Shown here: positions 57,198-64,000 of the stretch, one piece after another
Numbering within the stretch: the stretch's first letter is position 1
How the letters are laid out: every line of letters begins with the position of its first letter
Translations under genes and position numbers: made by a program
Origin: JAOUEA01 sp963825635
Lineage (GTDB): Bacteria > Actinomycetota > UBA4738 > HRBIN12
Assembly (NCBI GenBank): GCA_963825635.1
Contig: CAWGTU010000001.1
Coordinates: 1,054,001 to 1,118,000 of the forward strand
DNA: 64,000 nucleotides
Reading direction: 5' to 3'
Notes under the pieces: model-generated
Database searches by the model: none
What the model saw: the letters and a program-made list of their open reading frames with translations, nothing else
Told to the model about the DNA's origin: nothing

Positions 57198-57294
57198 GGG
57201 TCCATCGTAGGTGTCGTGCCCCCGACCCGATGTGATCTCCGCTGCGATGGTCCCGGACATCGAAGGGTCCAGGGCGCGTGGTACAACCGGCTGC

Positions 57295-59547
57295 GTGAGC
57301 GCGCACGCAGCCGGCCCTCCGCTGACACCCGCGTCGTCGATCCTCGAGATCGACGCGACGATCGCGAAGCGTCGGGCAGGGTTCCGTACGAAGGGCGACC
57401 CGGCGCACGAGGTGCTCGCGAGCGCCTTCGAGATCCACGCGGTCGGCGACCTGCTGCACCACTATCCGCGCCGCTACATCGATCGATCGCGCGTGGAGAC
57501 GATCGGGCACCTGAAGATCGGCGCGTACGTCACGGTGATCGCGCGCGTGCGCAAGGTCACGAAACGGCTCACCCGCAGGCGTCAGTCGATGGTGACCGTG
57601 ACGCTCGGGGACGGCACGGGCTACCTGGACCTCACGTTCTTCAACCAGCCCTGGGCGGCGAACCTCTACCGCGAGGGCGCGGAGGTGGCGGTCTCGGGGG
57701 TGGCGACGCTCTACAGAGGACGCCTGCAGCTCTCCAACCAGGAGGTCGAGTTCCTCCGGGGGGACGACGCCGACCTCGTGCACACGGCCCGCATCACGCC
57801 CGTACACCCGGCCACCGAAGGCGTGACGACGCGCACGATCCGAGAGCTGCTGCACCGCGCGCTCGAGCGTCTCGGGCCGATCGACGACCCGTTGCCGGCC
57901 GAGATCGTCGATGCCGAGGGCCTCGGCTCATACGATCGGGCGCTCCGCGACATCCACTTCCCGGCCGACGAATCGTCGTTGGAGGCCGCCCGTCAGCGGT
58001 TGAAGTTCGACGAGCTGTTCACGCTGGAGCTGGGGGTGGCCTTCCGCAAGCATCGCGTGCAAGCCGAGAGCGCTGGGGTGTCCCACGACCTCGATGGTGC
58101 GCTCGCCTCGCGACTGCTCGAGACGATCCCGTTCGAGCCGACCGGCGCCCAGCGACGGGCGATGGGCGAGATCGGCACGGCGATGGCGAGGCCGCAGCCG
58201 ATGAACGTCTTGCTGCAGGGCGACGTCGGCGCCGGCAAGACACTCGTCGCCCTGCACGCCGCGCTCGTGGCGATCGACTCCGGCCACCAGGCGGCGATCA
58301 TGGCCCCGACCGAGGTGCTGGCGGGCCAGCACTTCCGATCGGTGAACGATCTGCTCAGCCGCATGGGAGGGGTGCCGTACCTCGAGTTCGCCTCCACCCG
58401 ATCCGCCGCAGCCTCCGGCGGGCAGGCCTCACTGCTGAGGCTCGACCCGCTCGACGGACCGCCCTCGACCGACGCCGGCGAGCCCGCGGTGACGTACGCG
58501 CTCCTCACGGGCGCCGTCACCGCCAAGGATCGTCAGCGCACGGTCGACGCCGTGGCCGGCGGCAGCGTCGACCTGGTCGTCGGCACCCATGCCCTGGTGC
58601 AGGAGAGCGTGACGTTCGCCGATCTCAGCCTCGCCGTGGTCGACGAGCAGCACCGGTTCGGGCTGCACCAGCGCACCGCCCTGAAGCGGAAGGGGGGCGA
58701 GGCGGACGTGCTGATCATGACCGCGACGCCGATCCCGCGGACCCTCGCGTTGACGTACTACGGCGATCTCGACGTCGTGGTGCTCGACGAGCTGCCCGAG
58801 GGTCGGCAGCCGATCGCCACCCGCGCGGCGCGTACCGCCGAGCACCGAGCGGCCGCGTACGCCCTCGTCCGCGAGGAGGTCGGAGCCGATCGCCAGGGGT
58901 TCGTCGTGTGCGCCGCGATCGACGAGGGCAACAGGAACCAGGTGAAGGCTGCCGAGGCCGAAGCCGAACGGCTCGCGACCGAGGTCTTCCCCGATCTGCG
59001 CATCGAGCTGCTGCACGGACGCATGCGCCCCAAGGACAAGGAGGCGATCATGGAGCGGTTCCGTGTCGGGCAGGCGGACCTGTTGATCTCGACGACCGTG
59101 ATCGAGGTCGGGGTCGACGTTCCGAACGCGACGGTGATGCTGGTCGAGAATGCCGAGCGGTTCGGCCTCGCCCAGCTCCACCAGCTCCGTGGGCGGATCG
59201 GCCGCGGGGAGCACCCGAGCACGTGCGTGCTCTTCGACGAGTCCGACGAGGACAACTTCGAGGCTCGGGCACGTGTCGACGCCATGGTGCGCACGACCGA
59301 TGGGTTCGAGCTCGCAGACGAGGACCTTCGGCTGCGCGGCGAGGGCACGCTGTTCGATGCGAAGCAGTCGGGCATGCCCGACCTGCGGCTCGCTCGGCTC
59401 GCCGAGGACATGCCCCTCGTCGCTCGGGCCCGAGCCCGAGCGTTCGCGGTGATCGACGAGGACCCTTCGCTCGCGCGCCACCCCGAGCTGTTCGACGAGC
59501 TCCGACATCGATTCGAGCGCTCGATCGACTGGCTCTTCCGCTCCTGA
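57295..59547 (+). CDS. recG: ATP-dependent DNA helicase RecG
   Basis: 750 aa. Remodels stalled replication forks and Holliday junctions. N-terminal wedge OB domain ('LLHHYPRRYIDRSRVETIGH', 'YVTVIARVRKVTKRLTRRRQ'), Walker A 'LLQGDVGAGKTLVALHAAL' (~308), DEQH box 'VVDEQHRFGLHQR' (~447), 'TATPIPRTLALT', and motif VI 'LHQLRGRIGRGEH' with the TRG motif region after it. GTG 57295 is chosen: TACAAC (57282-57287) is seven bases upstream; further upstream in-frame ATG 57211 would overlap the divergent TlpA promoter. First of a rightward housekeeping run. Confidence 0.94.
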   Translation: MSAHAAGPPLTPASSILEIDATIAKRRAGFRTKGDPAHEVLASAFEIHAVGDLLHHYPRRYIDRSRVETIGHLKIGAYVTVIARVRKVTKRLTRRRQSMVTVTLGDGTGYLDLTFFNQPWAANLYREGAEVAVSGVATLYRGRLQLSNQEVEFLRGDDADLVHTARITPVHPATEGVTTRTIRELLHRALERLGPIDDPLPAEIVDAEGLGSYDRALRDIHFPADESSLEAARQRLKFDELFTLELGVAFRKHRVQAESAGVSHDLDGALASRLLETIPFEPTGAQRRAMGEIGTAMARPQPMNVLLQGDVGAGKTLVALHAALVAIDSGHQAAIMAPTEVLAGQHFRSVNDLLSRMGGVPYLEFASTRSAAASGGQASLLRLDPLDGPPSTDAGEPAVTYALLTGAVTAKDRQRTVDAVAGGSVDLVVGTHALVQESVTFADLSLAVVDEQHRFGLHQRTALKRKGGEADVLIMTATPIPRTLALTYYGDLDVVVLDELPEGRQPIATRAARTAEHRAAAYALVREEVGADRQGFVVCAAIDEGNRNQVKAAEAEAERLATEVFPDLRIELLHGRMRPKDKEAIMERFRVGQADLLISTTVIEVGVDVPNATVMLVENAERFGLAQLHQLRGRIGRGEHPSTCVLFDESDEDNFEARARVDAMVRTTDGFELADEDLRLRGEGTLFDAKQSGMPDLRLARLAEDMPLVARARARAFAVIDEDPSLARHPELFDELRHRFERSIDWLFRS

Positions 59548-59548
59548 G

Positions 59549-59573
59549 CGGGCGGGCGCTCGAGACCCGCCCG
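59549..59573 (+). terminator. Hairpin after recG
   Basis: CGGGCGGG, 9 bases, CCCGCCCG, beginning one base after the recG stop and ending just before the rsmD -10 hexamer TACGCT (59575-59580). Probable terminator separating the two. Confidence 0.5.
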
Positions 59574-59586
59574 ATACGCTGGGCCG

Positions 59587-60153
59587 ATGCGTATCGTCGC
59601 CGGCTCTGCCAAGGGAGTCAGGTTGGGGCCGGTGCCCCCGTCCGTGCGGCCCATCTCCGACCGAGCCCGTGAGGGACTCTTCTCGAGCTTGGGACCCGGG
59701 GTCCTCGAGGGGGCTGTGGTCCTCGACCTGTACGCCGGTACGGGGGCCGCGGGCATCGAGGCGCTCTCCCGCGGCGCGGAGCGCGCCCTGTTCGTGGACC
59801 GGGCTCCCGCGGCGGTGAGCGCTATCAAGCGGAACCTGGCTGCCACGAAGCTCGCCTCCCGGGGGGAGGTGGTGCCCTCGGCGATCCCCCGATTCACCGC
59901 GAGGGATGACCTGCCGGGGGCCCCGTACGATCTCGTGATCTGCGACCCCCCGTACGACCTGGGAAGTCCGGACGTGGACGATGTCCTGCGGGAACTGGCC
60001 GATGGTTGGCTGCGTCCCGAGACCTGGACCGTCGTATTGACCCGGGGTCACAAGAGTTCCATGCCTGTCATTCCGCTACACTGGGCGGTCGCGAGGCAGC
60101 TCCGCTACGGCGACAGCCTCGTGATCCTGTTCCGGCCGGAAGGATCTGCCTGA
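59587..60153 (+). CDS. rsmD: 16S rRNA (guanine(966)-N(2))-methyltransferase
   Basis: 188 aa. 'MRIVAGSAKGVRLGPVPPSV' then 'RPISDRAREGLFSSLG' is the RsmD start; SAM motif I 'VLDLYAGTGAAGIEALSRGA' (~47) and catalytic 'LVICDPPYDL' follow. It methylates G966 of 16S rRNA during small-subunit assembly. ATG 59587 has TACGCT six bases upstream, the leaderless pattern. Followed after 57 bp by coaD, the usual neighbour. Confidence 0.92.
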   Translation: MRIVAGSAKGVRLGPVPPSVRPISDRAREGLFSSLGPGVLEGAVVLDLYAGTGAAGIEALSRGAERALFVDRAPAAVSAIKRNLAATKLASRGEVVPSAIPRFTARDDLPGAPYDLVICDPPYDLGSPDVDDVLRELADGWLRPETWTVVLTRGHKSSMPVIPLHWAVARQLRYGDSLVILFRPEGSA

Positions 60154-60210
60154 GAGCTGGCCATAGCGATCGGCCGATCACGACCGGCCAACGACGACCG
60201 GGAGGTTCCA

Positions 60211-60705
60211 TTGGGCCTGACCGCCCTGTGTCCGGGGACGTTCGATCCCGTCACCAACGGTCACCTCGACATCATCGAGCGTGCGAGCCAGACGTTCGAG
60301 ACCGTCGTGGTGGCGGTGCTCGAGAACCCCGCCAAACAACCGATGTTCAGCATCGAGGAACGCGTCGCGATGCTCGAGAAGGCCTGCGCCGGCATGACCG
60401 GCGTCGAGGTCGAGGCGTTCAAGGGGCTGTTGGTCGATTTTGCCCGCTCGCGCGGTGACGCCGTGATCGTGAAGGGCCTGCGGGCGGTCTCCGACTACGA
60501 GTTCGAGATCCAGATGGCACAGATGAACCACCGTCTCGCCCGGGTCGAGACCCTCTTCATGCCGACCAACCCCTCGTGGTCGTTCCTGTCGTCATCGCTC
60601 GTGAAGGAGGTCGCCCGGTTCGGCGGGGACGTCGAGGGGCTGGTGCCCGACGAGGTCCGCACGCTGCTGCGGGAGCGCCTCGTGAGCGAGAGGGGTGGTC
60701 GCTGA
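60211..60705 (+). CDS. coaD: Phosphopantetheine adenylyltransferase
   Basis: 164 aa. Transfers AMP to 4'-phosphopantetheine in coenzyme A synthesis. Nucleotidyltransferase motif 'PGTFDPVTNGHLDIIERA' (TxGH type), 'KGLRAVSDYEFEIQMAQMNH' and 'SFLSSSLVKEVARFGGDVEG' are the family blocks. The start is TTG 60211, with GGGAGG five bases before it; no ATG or GTG gives the correct N-terminus. The stop and the next ATG share TGATG, coupling it to the DivIVA-like gene. Confidence 0.94.
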   Translation: MGLTALCPGTFDPVTNGHLDIIERASQTFETVVVAVLENPAKQPMFSIEERVAMLEKACAGMTGVEVEAFKGLLVDFARSRGDAVIVKGLRAVSDYEFEIQMAQMNHRLARVETLFMPTNPSWSFLSSSLVKEVARFGGDVEGLVPDEVRTLLRERLVSERGGR

Positions 60706-61286
60706 TGGACATCACCGCCCGCCTGAACCATCTGGACGAGATGGTCCGAGAGGCCAAGGCGATGCCGCTGTCGTCGTCGGTGCTGGTGAACCGAGACGAG
60801 GTACTCGACCTGATCAACGAGATGCAGGAGGCCCTGCCCGACGAGATCAAGCAGGCTCGGTGGGTCGTGAAGGATCGCGAGGATCTGCTCGCGAAGGCCC
60901 GCGCCGACGCCGAGGCCATCGTGCAGCAGGCCCGCGACGAGCAGCTGAAGATGGCCCGTCAGGAGGCCGTCGTCGCCCGGGCAGCCGAGGAGGCCGAGCG
61001 CGCGTTGGCCGAGGCGGACGAGCAGGCCCGTGGGATGCGCCGGGAGGCGGAGGCGTACGTCGACGCCAAGCTGGCGCAGTTCGAGATCGCGTTGCGCCGC
61101 ATCCTCGAGGATTCCCAATCGTCCTCGCGCGCCCTCGCGAAGACCCTCGACCAGGTCGAGGTCGGGCGAGAGAAGCTGCGCACCCCCGGCACCGCGGCCG
61201 AGCAGGAGTTCGGCGGGTCGGACGGGTCCGCCCACGAGGGCCGGCCCTCTCGCGAGACGCCGCTCTTCGACGAGGAGGAACGATGA
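60705..61286 (+). CDS. DivIVA-like/SepIVA-type coiled-coil protein
   Basis: 193 aa, mostly alpha-helical. 'LNHLDEMVREAKAMPLSSSV' then 'LVNRDEVLDLINEMQEALPD' is the N-terminal pattern of the actinobacterial DivIVA-like proteins encoded before yceD-rpmF. A long coiled coil runs from about 50 to 160 with Ala/Glu/Arg heptads ('AEEAERALAEADEQARGMRR'), and the tail is disordered and acidic. Related proteins (mycobacterial SepIVA) act in septum placement and wall synthesis at the membrane. ATG 60705 follows the coaD stop (TGATG); the stop overlaps the next gene (ATGA). Confidence 0.82.
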   Translation: MDITARLNHLDEMVREAKAMPLSSSVLVNRDEVLDLINEMQEALPDEIKQARWVVKDREDLLAKARADAEAIVQQARDEQLKMARQEAVVARAAEEAERALAEADEQARGMRREAEAYVDAKLAQFEIALRRILEDSQSSSRALAKTLDQVEVGREKLRTPGTAAEQEFGGSDGSAHEGRPSRETPLFDEEER

Positions 61287-61795
61287 TCGCGGAGATCGAC
61301 GTCAGCGACCTGATCGGACAGCCGGGGTCATCGAAGCACCACGCCGTGGCCGAGCCCCTCGTCGGCCTCGGCACCGAGCTCGCCCGCGTCCGCGATGACG
61401 TGCCGATCCGGGGCGACCTGCTGCTCGAGGCCCTGGTCGAGGGCATCCTCGTCACCGGCACGGTCCGGGCAACGCTCGCGTTGCGGTGCGCTCGCTGCCT
61501 CAAGGAGTTCGAACAGCTCGTGGCCGTCGAGGTGCACGAGATGTTCGTGGTCGATCCCGAGCCCGACACCGACGACTACCCGCTCGACCCCGAGGGTTCG
61601 CTCGATCCCGACCAGATGCTTCGCGACGTGATCGGGGTCGAGCTGCCCTTCTCTCCCCTGTGCCGACCCGAGTGCCAGGGCTTGTGCCCTGTCTGCGGGG
61701 GGGATCGCAACCTGGACGAGTGCCCCGGGCACGTGGAGGTCGACCCGCGCTGGGCGGCCCTCGAACAGCTCGCGCCCATGCTCGACGAGAACTGA
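61283..61795 (+). CDS. yceD: YceD/DUF177 family protein
   Basis: 170 aa. 'VSDLIGQPGSSKHHAVAEPL', 'IRGDLLLEALVEGILVTGTV', and Cys-rich 'LRCARCLKEFEQ' and 'CRPECQGLCPVCGGDRN' are typical. The four or more cysteines probably bind zinc. Always beside rpmF, and linked in other bacteria to 23S rRNA metabolism or ribosome assembly, though no exact activity is agreed. ATG 61283 overlaps the DivIVA-like stop (ATGA). rpmF begins 41 bp after its stop. Confidence 0.9.
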   Translation: MIAEIDVSDLIGQPGSSKHHAVAEPLVGLGTELARVRDDVPIRGDLLLEALVEGILVTGTVRATLALRCARCLKEFEQLVAVEVHEMFVVDPEPDTDDYPLDPEGSLDPDQMLRDVIGVELPFSPLCRPECQGLCPVCGGDRNLDECPGHVEVDPRWAALEQLAPMLDEN

Positions 61796-61836
61796 TACCT
61801 GACCGGAGACCATCCGGAGACGACAAGGAGCGACAG

Positions 61837-62013
61837 ATGGCGGTTCCGAAGAAGAAGCAGAGCAAGTCACGCGGCGACAAACGCGCCGCCAACTGGAAGG
61901 CGTCGGCGCCCGCGTTCGCCGAGTGCCCACAATGCAAGCAGCCCAAGCTCTCGCACAGGGTCTGCGGCAACTGCGGCTACTACGCCGGCCGCCAGGCGAT
62001 CGAGGTCGAGTAA
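61837..62013 (+). CDS. rpmF: 50S ribosomal protein L32
   Basis: 58 aa. 'MAVPKKKQSKSRGDKRAANW' is the standard start, and 'ECPQCKQPKLSHRVCGNCGY' the zinc-binding four-cysteine site. AAGGAG lies 8 bases before ATG 61837. Zinc-containing form, as for L28 in this window. Confidence 0.96.
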   Translation: MAVPKKKQSKSRGDKRAANWKASAPAFAECPQCKQPKLSHRVCGNCGYYAGRQAIEVE

Positions 62014-62019
62014 CCCGTC

Positions 62020-62796
62020 GTGGCCGAATCGCAGGCTGACGCCCGGGCCGTGGCCGGGGCGACGATGCCGCTGGAGTCCCTCGACGCTGCCCTCGGCGTG
62101 ACGTTCTCCGACGCCGCGCTGCGCGAGGCGGCCCTGACGCATCGCTCGTTCGCGTTCGAGCGGGGCCTCACGGTGACGAACGAACGCCTGGAGTTCCTGG
62201 GGGATTCGGTGCTCGGACTCGTCGTCACCGACATGGCCTACGCCACGTATCCCGACATGCCCGAGGGTTCCCTCGCGAAGCTGCGGGCGGCGATCGTGAA
62301 CATGTCCGCGCTCGCTGACGTGGCACGCTCCCTGCGGCTCGGCGACGTCGTGCTGCTCGGCAAGGGGGAGGAGCAGAGCGGCGGGCGCGACAAGTCGTCG
62401 ATCCTCGCCGACGCGCTCGAGGCCGTCTTCGGCGCTGTGTACCTCGACCGAGGGCTCGCGGTCGCCACGGAGCTGATCGAGCGGCTGTTCCGGCCACGGA
62501 TGCAGGCGTACGTTCGTGGCGAGGGCGATCGCGACTACAAGACGATCCTGCAGGAGCTCGCCTCACAGGCGCTTCGCTCGATGCCCGAGTACCGGCTCGA
62601 GGAGCGAGGTCCGGACCACGAGAAGGAGTTCACGGCCACCGTGCACCTGGGCGGCGAGCCGATGGGGACCGGCATCGGCCGGTCCAAGAAGGAGGCCGAA
62701 CAACGGGCGGCCGCTGAGGCGTTCGCACGTATCTCCGAACGTTTGGCGCCTGAGGCGGAAGGCCTCGTGAGGGGGGACCAGGGTGGAGCTGCCTGA
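62020..62796 (+). CDS. rnc: Ribonuclease III
   Basis: 258 aa. Cleaves double-stranded RNA in rRNA and mRNA processing. Catalytic signature 'NERLEFLGDSVLGLVV' (~48-63), the second metal-ligand block 'DKSSILADALEAVFGAVYLD' (~120), and a C-terminal dsRNA-binding domain ('DYKTILQELASQAL', 'GIGRSKKEAEQRAAAEAF'). GTG 62020 is six bases after the rpmF stop. The 3' end overlaps mutM by 14 nt. Confidence 0.95.
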   Translation: MAESQADARAVAGATMPLESLDAALGVTFSDAALREAALTHRSFAFERGLTVTNERLEFLGDSVLGLVVTDMAYATYPDMPEGSLAKLRAAIVNMSALADVARSLRLGDVVLLGKGEEQSGGRDKSSILADALEAVFGAVYLDRGLAVATELIERLFRPRMQAYVRGEGDRDYKTILQELASQALRSMPEYRLEERGPDHEKEFTATVHLGGEPMGTGIGRSKKEAEQRAAAEAFARISERLAPEAEGLVRGDQGGAA

Positions 62797-63625
62797 AGTC
62801 GAAGTGATGCGCCGCGACCTCGAGAAGGACGTCGTGGGGCTGCGCATCAAAGACGCCGAGGTCAAGGGCTCGAAGAACGCGATGCGCGTGATCCGGCGTC
62901 ACAAGACGCGGAAGGACTTCACCTCGCGCCTGATCGGCCGCAAGATCGCCAAGGTCGAGCGGCGGGGCAAGTACATCCTCATCACCCTCGACTCGAGCGA
63001 CGTGCTGGTCGTGCACTTCGGCATGAGCGGACAGTTCCACCGGGGCACTGGGCGTGTCGCGATGCCGCCTCACACGCACGTCGTGCTGACGTTCCAACAA
63101 CGCGGCGACCTCCGATACGTCGATCCGCGCACGTTCGGTGAGATGTTCGTGACGAGCGCCGACGAACTCGGCAAGGTGAAGGAGCTCCAACACCTCGCGA
63201 TCGATCCGCTCGATCAGGTGTTCACCTGGCCCACGTTCCAGTTCCTGCTCGCCGACAGGGCATCGAAGATGAAGCAGCTCATGATGGACCAGAAGTTCAT
63301 CTCGGGGCTCGGCAACATCTACTCCGACGAGGTGCTGTTCCACGCCGGCATCCGGTACGACCGCATGAGCGACGCGCTGTCCTCCCAGGAGGTCCGACGG
63401 CTCTACCGGGCGATCCAGGAGGTACTGCAGGAGGCGATCAAGCTCCGGGGCACGACCCTGGACGACGAGGCCTACGTCGATCTGTTCGGCAACCCGGGGG
63501 AGTACGGCCCGGAGCTCAAGGTGTACGGGCGTCTCGGGCTGCCCTGCCGCCGGTGCCGAACGCCGATCGAGAGCGTGAAGATCTCGCAGCGAAGCTCGTT
63601 CTACTGCCCTCAGTGCCAGAGCTGA
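62783..63625 (+). CDS. mutM: Formamidopyrimidine-DNA glycosylase family protein (MutM/Fpg)
   Basis: 280 aa. Removes oxidised purines and nicks the abasic site. 'ELPEVEVMRRDLEKDVVG', 'VERRGKYILITLDSSDVLVV', 'HFGMSGQFHRGTGRV', 'FISGLGNIYSDEVLFHAGI' (H2TH) and the C-terminal zinc finger 'CRRCRTPIESVKISQRSSFY' then 'CPQC' are present. The N-terminus is odd: family proteins begin Met-Pro-Glu-Leu-Pro-Glu, and the exposed Pro is the catalytic amine. Here GTG 62783 is followed directly by Glu-Leu-Pro-Glu, so that Pro is missing. Either the start/sequence is wrong by one codon, or the enzyme lacks the usual nucleophile. Confidence 0.87.
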   Translation: MELPEVEVMRRDLEKDVVGLRIKDAEVKGSKNAMRVIRRHKTRKDFTSRLIGRKIAKVERRGKYILITLDSSDVLVVHFGMSGQFHRGTGRVAMPPHTHVVLTFQQRGDLRYVDPRTFGEMFVTSADELGKVKELQHLAIDPLDQVFTWPTFQFLLADRASKMKQLMMDQKFISGLGNIYSDEVLFHAGIRYDRMSDALSSQEVRRLYRAIQEVLQEAIKLRGTTLDDEAYVDLFGNPGEYGPELKVYGRLGLPCRRCRTPIESVKISQRSSFYCPQCQS

Positions 63626-63635
63626 TCCGCGATGC

Positions 63636-64000
63636 TCAGACGAGCTCGGCGCCCGCCTCCCGCATGCGGGCCAGGGCGGTGGCTCCGTCGCCGGGCTGGA
63701 GCTCGACCGCGCGCACGGCGTCGGTCAACACCTCGACCGGGTAACCGAGCATCCTCGCGTCGAGGACGGTCTCGACCACGCAGTAGTCGGTGGCCAGTCC
63801 GCAGATCACGAGCCGCTCGATGCCGTTCGCCTCGAGCATCTCGTGCAACAGCGTGTCTCCCCGTTCGCCCGAGAGTGGGTCACGCACGCTGAATCCGGAG
63901 TAGCCGTCACGGCCGTCGTGACCCTTGCGCACGACCTCGCTGTCGGCCACGAGCAGGTCCTCGTGGAACTCCGCTCCGTGCGTGTCCTCCACGCAATGCA
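63636..64000 (-). CDS. Isochorismatase/nicotinamidase family hydrolase, partial
   Basis: C-terminal ~121 residues; the gene continues past the window end. 'CVEDTHGAEFHEDL' precedes the Lys-containing 'VRKGHDGRDGYSGF' (catalytic Lys and metal-side residues), and 'ICGLATDYCVVETVLDARML' holds the nucleophilic Cys after the cis-peptide. This pattern is closer to nicotinamidase (PncA), which deamidates nicotinamide for NAD salvage, than to isochorismatase. The 3' end converges on mutM, 10 bp from its stop. Start not in the window. Confidence 0.85.
   Translation of the reverse strand, partial: HCVEDTHGAEFHEDLLVADSEVVRKGHDGRDGYSGFSVRDPLSGERGDTLLHEMLEANGIERLVICGLATDYCVVETVLDARMLGYPVEVLTDAVRAVELQPGDGATALARMREAGAELV

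Noticed and set aside
1..64000. CRISPR arrays, insertion sequences, rRNA operons, replication origin
   Set aside because: I looked for direct repeats, transposase motifs, rRNA sequence and DnaA-box clusters and saw none.

Overview
The window is 64 kb of densely coding DNA with a G+C content near 70% by eye (not computed). Small gaps, many GTG starts, ATGA/GTGA overlaps and families such as DUF5709, DUF3618, an F420-pathway FbiD/CofC and a fumarylacetoacetate-hydrolase gene fused head to tail with gltX point to an Actinomycetota chromosome. An ATP-type PEP carboxykinase and the gene order suggest a deep-branching, probably uncultured lineage; this is inference. I see no rRNA, CRISPR, transposase, integrase or prophage module. 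Two tRNA genes are present (Glu-CUC and Gln-CUG).

Layout. 0-5 kb: C-terminus of an FAD amine-oxidase/phytoene-desaturase family enzyme, a DmdA-like folate-dependent demethylase, a streptomycin-kinase-like phosphotransferase, YqgE, a ring-hydroxylating oxygenase alpha subunit that lacks its Rieske domain, and a methyltransferase. 5-11 kb: IlvE, aminopeptidase N, a DUF2330/cupredoxin pair. 11-14 kb: HpaE and HpaD of homoprotocatechuate meta-cleavage. 14-19 kb: a Liv-type branched-chain/aromatic substrate ABC transporter with a fused permease-ATPase. 19-21 kb: aromatic-amino-acid-type decarboxylase and a MarR regulator. 21-27.5 kb: a six-gene co-directional cluster with two glutamine-synthetase-like enzymes, two SDRs, a P450 and a luciferase-like monooxygenase. 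27.5-35 kb: MetE-like protein, GATase, GH76-like protein, two FAH enzymes around a decayed acetoacetate decarboxylase gene, and gltX. 35-44 kb: amidase, MFS and P-type ATPase transporters, small genes, an ArsR-type regulator, isocitrate dehydrogenase. 44-52 kb: two tandem phosphoesterase lipoproteins, HU, FbiD, PlsC, a cystathionine-synthase-family enzyme, Ddl. 52-57 kb: CopB with a CsoR-type operator, PckA, L28, a TlpA-like lipoprotein. 57-63.6 kb: the conserved recG-rsmD-coaD-divIVA-like-yceD-rpmF-rnc-mutM block. The window ends in a nicotinamidase-family gene.

Regulation is readable in places. About sixteen gene starts carry a TAnnnT hexamer (GATACT in one) 6-9 bases before the start codon and no Shine-Dalgarno sequence, the signature of leaderless mRNAs. 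A 22-bp motif (20/22 identical) occurs before the P450 gene and between the GS-like gene and the gene at 27605. A CsoR-type palindrome sits between the -35 and -10 of copB. Several stop codons lie inside perfect hairpins.

Three conserved genes (ddl, a GS-like gene, acetoacetate decarboxylase) contain single-base frame changes, and one oxygenase has an in-frame domain loss. Because ddl is normally essential, some of these may be sequence errors; raw reads would decide.
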